From: an uncultured Clostridia bacterium
Lineage (GTDB): Bacteria > Bacillota > Clostridia > UBA1381 > UMGS1253
Length of the DNA stretch: 10,636 bases
Reading direction: 5' to 3'
Assembly: GCA_934456295.1 (NCBI GenBank)
Contig: CAKSHB010000048.1
Location: forward strand, 1-10,636
How positions within the stretch are numbered: the first letter of the stretch is position 1; every line of letters begins with the position of its first letter. A program made the position numbers and the translations under genes. The notes under the pieces were generated by a model that did no database searches, was not told where the DNA came from, and saw only the letters and a list, made by a program, of their open reading frames with translations. Below, piece by piece: positions 5,744-10,636 of this stretch.

Positions 5744-5752
5744 GCGTTTTCG

Positions 5753-5781
5753 TTGACAAAACGCTTTGTGTGGGGTAAAAT
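5753..5781 (+). promoter_or_regulatory. Strong promoter for the methyltransferase gene
   Basis: TTGACA at 5753-5758, 17-base spacer, TAAAAT at 5776-5781. It begins ten bases after the 6S terminator tail; transcription should begin near 5788, giving a leader of about 58 bases. Confidence 0.85.
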
Positions 5782-5845
5782 TTATAGGACAGTTAAAATT
5801 TATCGGAAAAACAGACTTTTAAAACAGGTTTGCGAGGTTTAAAAA

Positions 5846-6694
5846 ATGATGTTAAGAAGCAAATTGCTTATTATGCTGAATAAATGCTTTAAAGCGCCCG
5901 TGCACCCGTTCAATCTGGCACGCGACGGAGTAAAAACGTATGCGATGTGGCAGTATGAAAAGGGCGCAGATACAATAAAATTTTATACAAAAAAATATAC
6001 GCCCGAGGAGATGTTCGGCTCAAAGACCGTTGCCGACATAGGCTGCGGCGCGGCGGGAAAATCTTTATATTATGCCGCTGCCGGAGCGGATAAGGTGTAC
6101 GGGGTTGAAATACTCGGAAAGTACAGAGATGAGGCGGAGGGGCTTGCAAAAAAGCTTGGGCTTTCGGACAAATTTGAGTTTGTATGCGCCGATGCGTCAC
6201 ATCTGCCGTTTGCGGACGGAAGCATCGACACGATGATAATGAATGACGCAATGGAGCATGTGGACGAACCTGAGAAGGTAATAGCGGAGTGCTTGCGTGT
6301 GCTGAAAAGCGGCGGCAGACTGTATGTGAATTTTCCGCCGTATAACCACCCGTTCGGGGCACATCTGAGCGATTTGATATATATTCCGTGGGTTCATTTG
6401 TTTTTCAGCGAAAAAGTGCTGACAGAATGTTACAAAAAGCTGGCTGAAAAAGAGGCAGACGGCGCTGCAAGGGTTGAATTTCGGATTTCGCGCCGCCCTG
6501 ACGGAAGCGAGTATTTTTCATATATTAACCACATGACGATAAAGCGTTTCGGAAATATATTGAAAAACATGAACATAACGCCGGCATATTACAGCGAGGA
6601 GCCTCTGCGCGGTATGTTTAAGTTTTTGTGCCGGCTGCCGCTTTTGCGCGAAATGCTGGTAAAAATGGTGGTCTGCGTTATCGAAAAGCCGTAA
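5846..6694 (+). CDS. Class I SAM-dependent methyltransferase (Methyltransf_11 type)
   Basis: A 282-residue soluble enzyme. A helical N-terminal part of about 58 residues precedes the Rossmann-like domain. Motif I is VADIGCGAAG (62-71), the acidic residue at the end of strand 2 is Glu88 (GVEIL), the adenine-binding acidic motif is CADASHLPF (114-122), and NDAMEHVDEP (133-142) plus LRVLKSGGRLYVNFPP (150-165) complete the fold. The 90-residue C-terminal region with Tyr- and Phe-rich stretches probably shapes the substrate pocket. ATG 5846 is preceded by GAGG (5834-5837). The substrate cannot be deduced; the family includes enzymes acting on small molecules, lipids and sugars. An oxidoreductase gene follows after 78 bases with no terminator between, so the two are probably one operon. 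Confidence 0.88.
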   Translation: MMLRSKLLIMLNKCFKAPVHPFNLARDGVKTYAMWQYEKGADTIKFYTKKYTPEEMFGSKTVADIGCGAAGKSLYYAAAGADKVYGVEILGKYRDEAEGLAKKLGLSDKFEFVCADASHLPFADGSIDTMIMNDAMEHVDEPEKVIAECLRVLKSGGRLYVNFPPYNHPFGAHLSDLIYIPWVHLFFSEKVLTECYKKLAEKEADGAARVEFRISRRPDGSEYFSYINHMTIKRFGNILKNMNITPAYYSEEPLRGMFKFLCRLPLLREMLVKMVVCVIEKP

Positions 6695-6772
6695 ATTTGG
6701 ATTGGAAAATAAAAAATACTATATTAATAAACGAAATACAAAACACAAAAAATGTGAACAGGGTGAGAAAAA

Positions 6773-7729
6773 ATGTCAAAAATCAGATTGGGAATTGTCG
6801 GCACGGGGAAAATTGCGCATGACCATGCGGCTGCAATTGAAAAAAACGCGGATTGCGAGCTTTGTGCGGTTGCAGATGTTGTGGCTGAGCGTGCAAGCGA
6901 GTTTGCAAAAAACGGTGCAGAATGTTTCACCGATTATAAAGAGATGTGCGAAAAAGTGCAGCTTGACGCTGTTATATTAAACCTGCCGCATTTTCTGCAC
7001 TGCGAGGTCAGCAAATATTTTCTCGGCAAGGGAGTAAACGTGCTTTGTGAAAAGCCCATGGCAAATTCCGTTGCCGAATGTGACGAAATGATTGTGGCAG
7101 AGAAGAAGAGTACGGCAAAGCTTGCAATCGGACATGTTCAGCGCTATTTCCGTGCATACGATATAATCAGGGAATTCTGCAAATCGGAGGAACTGGGAAA
7201 ACTTACGAGAATTACGGAAACGCGTAACATAGATTATTTTCCGAACAGAGCTGCGTGGTTTCTTGATAAAAAGCTTGCCGGCGGCGGAATATGCATGAAT
7301 TACGGCGCACATTCGCTCGACAAAATATTTTACACAACAGGCATGAAGGTTACCGATGTATTTGCATGTATGTCAAACAAGCTTACGGATAATGATGTTG
7401 AGGCGGGAGCGCAGATAATGTTCAAGCTCGAGGACGGTGTGAGCGCCATGGTAAATTACTGCGGCTGCCATGTTCCGGGGGCGTATGAAACAGTGTTTTA
7501 TTTTACAAACGGCGCCGTGAAGACAGACTACGGCAGTAACGTATGGATAGGAAGAAACGGAAAGTATGAACAGCTTCCCGAAGACCCCGACAAAAGAACC
7601 TTTATGGCAAGACAGCTTGACGAGTATGTGAAGTTTTTGCGCGGAGAGAAAAATAAAATGGTTACGCCCGAATATGCAAGAGAGGTTATACGCGTGCTTG
7701 AGGCGGCATATAAGTCGGCGGGAATTTAA
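6773..7729 (+). CDS. Gfo/Idh/MocA family NAD(P)-dependent oxidoreductase
   Basis: A 318-residue cytosolic dehydrogenase. The N-terminal Rossmann fold starts with GIVGTGKIA (7-15), and the characteristic CEKPMA motif with Lys94 is at 92-97. The C-terminal substrate domain contains GGGICMNYGAHSLD (170-183), where His180 occupies the expected catalytic position. The length is at the short end of the family's usual 320-390 residues, but both domains look complete. ATG 6773 has AGGGTGAG (6760-6767) upstream. Members act on sugars, inositols or related polyols and their amino or nucleotide forms; nothing in the sequence fixes the substrate. It probably shares a transcript with the methyltransferase upstream. 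Confidence 0.93.
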   Translation: MSKIRLGIVGTGKIAHDHAAAIEKNADCELCAVADVVAERASEFAKNGAECFTDYKEMCEKVQLDAVILNLPHFLHCEVSKYFLGKGVNVLCEKPMANSVAECDEMIVAEKKSTAKLAIGHVQRYFRAYDIIREFCKSEELGKLTRITETRNIDYFPNRAAWFLDKKLAGGGICMNYGAHSLDKIFYTTGMKVTDVFACMSNKLTDNDVEAGAQIMFKLEDGVSAMVNYCGCHVPGAYETVFYFTNGAVKTDYGSNVWIGRNGKYEQLPEDPDKRTFMARQLDEYVKFLRGEKNKMVTPEYAREVIRVLEAAYKSAGI

Positions 7730-7821
7730 AATAAAAGCCTGAAATAAAAAGACATAAGAAAAAGCGCGGGTTAATTATAAGAAAAAAATACATTTTTCGT
7801 GCCCAAAACACAAAAGTATGC

Positions 7822-7849
7822 TTGACTTTTTGCGCATAATGTGTAAAAA
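7822..7849 (+). promoter_or_regulatory. Likely promoter of the rsmD-coaD operon
   Basis: TTGACT at 7822-7827 is a good -35 box. The best -10 candidate is TAAAAA at 7844-7849 with a 16-base spacer. A short leader to the TTG start at 7877 would result. No clear terminator is visible between 7730 and 7821. Confidence 0.5.
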
Positions 7850-7876
7850 TAATATATAGGCGTATGAGGTGATGGT

Positions 7877-8422
7877 TTGAGAGTTGTTGCAGGCATAAGG
7901 CGCGGTCTTAGACTCGCCGATTTTGAGGGACGCGGTATAAGACCGACCACTGACAGAATTAAAGAAAACATTTTCAACATAATTGCGCCGTATGTGCCCG
8001 AGGCAGATGTGCTTGATATGTTTGCAGGTACGGGAGCGATGGCGATAGAGGCGCTCAGCAGGGGCGCGCGCAGTGCGGCTTTGTATGAGTTGGCGGAGGC
8101 GAGTGCGGCTGTTGTCAGAGAAAACATAAAAAGAGCGGGCTTTGAGAATGAGTGTACGCTTGTTATGGGAGACAGTATTGCGCTGGCAAAAAAGGCGTCT
8201 GAAAAGTTTGACATAATATTTATGGATCCGCCGTATAATACGGGCTTGCTTGAAAAGGCGCTGCGTGTGACGGCAGAATTCGGACTTCTCGCCGACGGCG
8301 GCATTGCTGTTGCCGAATGTGACGGACCGGAGAAGCCGGACGGTATAGAAGGACTGGAATTGATTAAAGAAAAAAAGTATGGCAGAAGCTGTATTTTAGT
8401 TTATACGAAGGGACAGCAATAA
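7877..8422 (+). CDS. rsmD: 16S rRNA (guanine966-N2)-methyltransferase RsmD
   Basis: A 181-residue enzyme that methylates G966 (E. coli numbering) of 16S rRNA using SAM during small-subunit assembly. The N-terminal MRVVAGIRRGLRL and the RPTTDRIKENIFNII segment (22-36) are diagnostic for the family. Motif I is LDMFAGTGAMAIEALSRGA (46-64), Glu71 follows strand 2, and the catalytic DPPY is at 117-120. Translation starts at TTG 7877: GAGGTGAT (7865-7872) is an excellent ribosome binding site, and the nearby ATG at 7872 reaches a stop after one further codon. The stop overlaps the coaD start by one base (TAATG), a common arrangement in Firmicutes. Confidence 0.95.
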   Translation: MRVVAGIRRGLRLADFEGRGIRPTTDRIKENIFNIIAPYVPEADVLDMFAGTGAMAIEALSRGARSAALYELAEASAAVVRENIKRAGFENECTLVMGDSIALAKKASEKFDIIFMDPPYNTGLLEKALRVTAEFGLLADGGIAVAECDGPEKPDGIEGLELIKEKKYGRSCILVYTKGQQ

Positions 8423-8904
8423 TGAAAATCGCAGTTTATCCGGGCAGCTTTGACCCGATTACAAACGGACATCTTGACGTTATAAAAAGAAGCGCGGCCG
8501 TATTTGATAAGGTGATTGTGGGTGTTTTGGACAATATGGCAAAAAAGCCGCTTTTTACACCGGAGGAACGCATGAACATGGCGAAAAAGGTTGTGGCGGA
8601 TATAAAAAATGTCGAAGTTTACACCTTTTGCGGATTGCTTGTTGATTTCATGGAGAGATTTGACTCGGCGGTAATAATAAAAGGGCTTCGTACGGTTGCC
8701 GATTTTGAGTATGAATTTCAGATGGCATTGCTGAACAAATCGTTAAACCCCAACATCGAAACCTTTTTTATGATGACGGATTCAAAATATTCATACATCA
8801 GTTCAAGCATGGTTAAAGAAGTTGCGCGGTTTGGAGGAAATATTGACGAATTTGTGCCGCATGATATAATAGGCGAAATAGACAGGAAAATGAAAAGCAG
8901 ATAA
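8422..8904 (+). CDS. coaD: Phosphopantetheine adenylyltransferase CoaD
   Basis: A 160-residue cytosolic enzyme catalysing the penultimate step of coenzyme A synthesis: ATP plus 4'-phosphopantetheine to dephospho-CoA and pyrophosphate. The nucleotidyltransferase signature YPGSFDPITNGHLDVIKRS starts at residue 6, with the HxGH-like TNGH at 14-17. Lys42 (KKPLF), GLRTVADFEYE (88-98, Arg90) and the YISSSMVKEVA segment (125-135) are family landmarks for ATP and pantetheine binding. The length is typical. Its start overlaps the rsmD stop, with AAGGGA (8408-8413) inside rsmD as ribosome binding site, so the two genes are translationally coupled. Confidence 0.97.
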   Translation: MKIAVYPGSFDPITNGHLDVIKRSAAVFDKVIVGVLDNMAKKPLFTPEERMNMAKKVVADIKNVEVYTFCGLLVDFMERFDSAVIIKGLRTVADFEYEFQMALLNKSLNPNIETFFMMTDSKYSYISSSMVKEVARFGGNIDEFVPHDIIGEIDRKMKSR

Positions 8905-8930
8905 AAAAGAAAAACGGAGGGCGCAGACAG

Positions 8931-9371
8931 ATGGAGGTTCTTGAAATAATAGATATGTTGGAGGACGTTGTCGAAAAATCCATGGCAATTCCGTTTGCGG
9001 GAAGGGCTATAGTTGACCGCGAGGAGTTGCTCGATCTGATACAGGAGATAAGGCTTAACCTGCCCGATGACCTGAAACAGGCAAAGTGGGTCAAAGAGGA
9101 ACGTCAGAGAATACTTGATGAGGCAAACAAAGAAGCTGAGTCGATTGTAAAGAATGCCGAGGAAAAGATGGCGAGCCTTATCGACGACCATGAAATAACG
9201 CAGAAGGCATATGCACAGGCAAACGAGATAATTGCGGCAGCGCAGAATAATGCGCGCGAGCTGCGTCTGGGCACGAAACAGTATGCCGATGACGTTATGG
9301 CGAGCCTTGAGGCACGTGTGGTAAAAATTGCGGAAACGGTTCGCGAAAACCGCAAAGAACTGAATAAATAA
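8931..9371 (+). CDS. Coiled-coil ATPase-like conserved protein found after coaD
   Basis: A 146-residue, charged, mainly helical protein without membrane segments. An N-terminal part (about 1-50), including FAGRAIVDREELLDLIQEI, precedes a long Ala/Glu/Lys-rich helix from about residue 55 to 110 (EANKEAESIVKNAEEKM) that resembles ATP synthase b or E subunit stalk sequences and DivIVA-like coiled coils. Databases often label such proteins as ATPase or V-type subunit E-like, but I see no nucleotide-binding motif. The start is supported by GGAGG about ten bases upstream. It lies 26 bases after coaD without a terminator, and the same order is common in Clostridia. Function unknown. Confidence 0.82.
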   Translation: MEVLEIIDMLEDVVEKSMAIPFAGRAIVDREELLDLIQEIRLNLPDDLKQAKWVKEERQRILDEANKEAESIVKNAEEKMASLIDDHEITQKAYAQANEIIAAAQNNARELRLGTKQYADDVMASLEARVVKIAETVRENRKELNK

Positions 9372-9478
9372 ATGCGCAGGTAATATATTTTAAGCTTTGT
9401 ACATATAATACACATGTATGATAAATAATACAGATGGTTTTTACACCGAAAAAGGTGTGCCGGAAGGATGTGTATTGT

Positions 9479-9973
9479 ATGAGTGCAGGTTTTCATACCA
9501 TAAACCTAAAAAAGATAAAAAAGATTGCATTAAGCATCGCCATACCGCTTCTCATAGGAGGAGTATCCACATTTCTGAGCGGGGATCAGAGCGCTGTATA
9601 TAATAATCTGATGCAGCCGCCTCTTGCACCGCCGCCGTGGCTGTTTGGCGTTGTGTGGCCGATTTTATACGTATTGATGGGAATAAGTGCGTATCTTGTG
9701 TCGGTAAGCAATGCACCGGAAAAGGAAAAAAACAAAGCTTTTGTGTTCTATTGGCTCCAGCTTGCTTTTAACTTTTTCTGGAGCATATGGTTTTTCAGAT
9801 TTCAGCTTTTCGGTTTTTCATTTTTGTGGCTGATTGTTCTGCTTATACTTGCGATTGCGAATGCGGTCATGTTTTATGATAAGAACCGCGCCGCAGGGTG
9901 GCTGCTTGTGCCGTATATCGCATGGCTCTCATTTGCGGCATATTTGAATTATATGATTTGGGTGCTGAATTAG
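9479..9973 (+). CDS. tspO: TspO/MBR family tryptophan-rich membrane protein
   Basis: A 164-residue integral membrane protein with about five hydrophobic segments (15-35, 55-77, 88-108, 112-132, 138-160). Family residues are clear: PPLAPPPWLFGVVWPILY (47-64), FNFFWSIWFF (97-106) and VPYIAWLSFAAYLN (144-157). TspO proteins bind porphyrins and sterol-like ligands and are linked to stress and tetrapyrrole handling; the role in Clostridia is not established. The ATG at 9479 is chosen because GGAAGGA (9462-9468) lies ten bases upstream. The frame is open from ATG 9434, but that start lacks a binding site and would add 15 atypical residues. A weak TATAAT at 9404-9409 may be part of its promoter. A terminator follows at 10029. 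Confidence 0.93.
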   Translation: MSAGFHTINLKKIKKIALSIAIPLLIGGVSTFLSGDQSAVYNNLMQPPLAPPPWLFGVVWPILYVLMGISAYLVSVSNAPEKEKNKAFVFYWLQLAFNFFWSIWFFRFQLFGFSFLWLIVLLILAIANAVMFYDKNRAAGWLLVPYIAWLSFAAYLNYMIWVLN

Positions 9974-10028
9974 CAATCGTAGCTACAGAGAGGCAAACAA
10001 AAATATAACATTAATAAGAACATTCGCT

Positions 10029-10058
10029 AAAAGGGCTTCGTATAACGAGGCCTTTTTT
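10029..10058 (+). terminator. Terminator after the tspO-like gene
   Basis: A 12-bp stem, roughly AAAGGGCTTCGT with ACGAGGCCTTT, with a three-base loop and a terminal T tract (10053-10058). Confidence 0.9.
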
Positions 10059-10169
10059 GGAATATAAATGATTGGGTTAAGGTGGAAGAATTTTTATTCA
10101 CACTTCAAGAAAGTATGAGAGTTTTTTATTAATATTTGTGCCGATGAAAGGCGGCGGAATGGGGTTTTT

Positions 10170-10529
10170 ATGAGTATTTCGGATATGCGAAAAAAAATTA
10201 TCGGTTTGTGCATGAGTTTTCCCGATGCATATGAGGATTATCCGTTCAATGATTCTAATTGGACAGTTATGCGTCATGGCTACAATAAAAAGATATTTGC
10301 ATGCATTTATGAGCGTATGGGAAATATATGGATAAATGTGAAATGTGAACCTGCAAAAGGGGAATTTCTCAGAAAAATGCACAGAAATGTTGTACCTGCA
10401 TATCATATGAATAAAACGCACTGGAACAGTATAATTATGGACGGTACAGCTTCGTATGAGGCTGTGTGTGCCATGATTGATGACAGTTATAAACTGACTG
10501 CTCCGAAAATACAAAAAACCGCACTATAG
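10170..10529 (+). CDS. MmcQ/YjbR family protein
   Basis: A 119-residue small cytosolic protein of the MmcQ/YjbR group, which adopts a CyaY-like/double-wing fold and is often described as DNA-binding on structural grounds. Visible family features are FPDAYEDYPFND (17-28), a KKIFACIY strand, IWINVKCEP (53-61), the HMNKTHWNSIIMDG segment (78-91) and a C-terminal helix ending in DDSYKL. The length matches the family's usual 115-125 residues. The ATG at 10170 has a G-rich sequence upstream (GGCGGCGG, then GGGG at 10161-10164), not a textbook site. It is separated from tspO by a terminator and should have its own promoter, but I see only weak candidates between 10060 and 10160. The final codons overlap a terminator-like hairpin. 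Confidence 0.9.
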   Translation: MSISDMRKKIIGLCMSFPDAYEDYPFNDSNWTVMRHGYNKKIFACIYERMGNIWINVKCEPAKGEFLRKMHRNVVPAYHMNKTHWNSIIMDGTASYEAVCAMIDDSYKLTAPKIQKTAL

Positions 10530-10541
10530 TACGGGTTTTTG
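10508..10541 (+). terminator. Probable terminator overlapping the end of the MmcQ/YjbR gene
   Basis: An A-rich arm with AAAAACCG pairs with CGGGTTTTT across a loop containing ACTATAGT, with one bulge, ending in a T tract. The stem begins inside the last codons and the stop codon lies in the loop region. Confidence 0.6.
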
Positions 10542-10581
10542 TACAGCATATTCTTATTTTCAAATGAATTTTTGTGATAAA

Positions 10582-10614
10582 AAAAGTACGCAGTTCATGG
10601 GACTGCGTACTTTT
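10582..10614 (-). terminator. Bidirectional or minus-strand hairpin terminator
   Basis: A perfect 13-bp inverted repeat, 10582-10594 with 10602-10614, with a 7-base loop. The + strand tail is TTTTAATTCT. On the - strand the stem runs into seven consecutive T, the more convincing terminator, so a convergent - strand gene probably ends just right of the window. Confidence 0.78.
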
Positions 10615-10636
10615 AATTCTGTAAAAATTACTTTTC

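Noticed and set aside
8678..10042. A 15-base identity (TAAAAGGGCTTCGTA) between coaD (8678-8692) and the tspO terminator (10028-10042)
   Set aside because: One copy encodes conserved CoaD residues and the other is half a terminator hairpin; no flanking similarity was seen, so chance is the simplest explanation.
10060..10169. Promoter for the MmcQ/YjbR gene
   Set aside because: The stretch is AT-rich with several weak -10-like boxes (for example TATTAATAT near 10128), but none has a good -35 partner, so I do not assign one.

Overview
All recognisable genes lie on the + strand. Gene content (rsmD-coaD followed by a coiled-coil ATPase-like gene, a yetF-type DUF421 gene next to a DUF4363 gene, a DUF1292 protein, a Firmicutes-type 6S RNA), strong GGAGG-like ribosome binding sites, use of GTG and TTG starts, TTGACA/TATAAT promoters and U-tailed hairpin terminators all point to a member of the Clostridia (Bacillota). 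I cannot name the genus. It looks like ordinary chromosome with one unusual accessory block at the left edge.

Left block (1-817): no protein gene. It holds a tandem array of at least four related but divergent small RNA genes, the first cut by the window edge. The three complete units each have an extended -10 sigma-A-type promoter (TTGATT, 17-base spacer, TGG then TATAAT or TACAAT), a 149-219 nt transcript, and a hairpin terminator with a six-T tail. Promoter and terminator are nearly constant, whereas the transcript bodies differ in sequence but appear to fold alike: a long 5'/3' closing stem starting at about +1, a second stem, an apical hairpin, and a large bulge on the 3' side carrying a conserved GUUU..UCAUAYYCU-like motif. 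Base changes in closing stems and terminator stems keep the pairing. I do not recognise the family; it is the best candidate here for an undescribed system. A 70-residue coiled-coil protein gene (836-1048) begins 18 bases after the last terminator tail, with no room for a promoter of its own.

Middle (1236-5408): a SERCA-like P-type Ca2+ ATPase; a perfect 14-bp hairpin terminator; a DUF421/YetF membrane protein and a DUF4363 protein as a tight pair; then a small acidic DUF1292 protein with its own promoter.

Non-coding centre (5409-5845): a 6S RNA gene with promoter, typical rod-like fold and terminator, followed by a strong promoter for the next gene.

Right part (5846-10529): a class I SAM methyltransferase and a Gfo/Idh/MocA oxidoreductase; rsmD and coaD overlapping by one base, followed by the coiled-coil gene commonly found after coaD; a TspO/MBR membrane protein with a terminator; and an MmcQ/YjbR family gene. 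The window ends with a strong inverted repeat whose longer T tract lies on the - strand, suggesting a convergent gene just beyond the edge. Apart from the RNA array, these are housekeeping or common Clostridial genes in plausible short operons.
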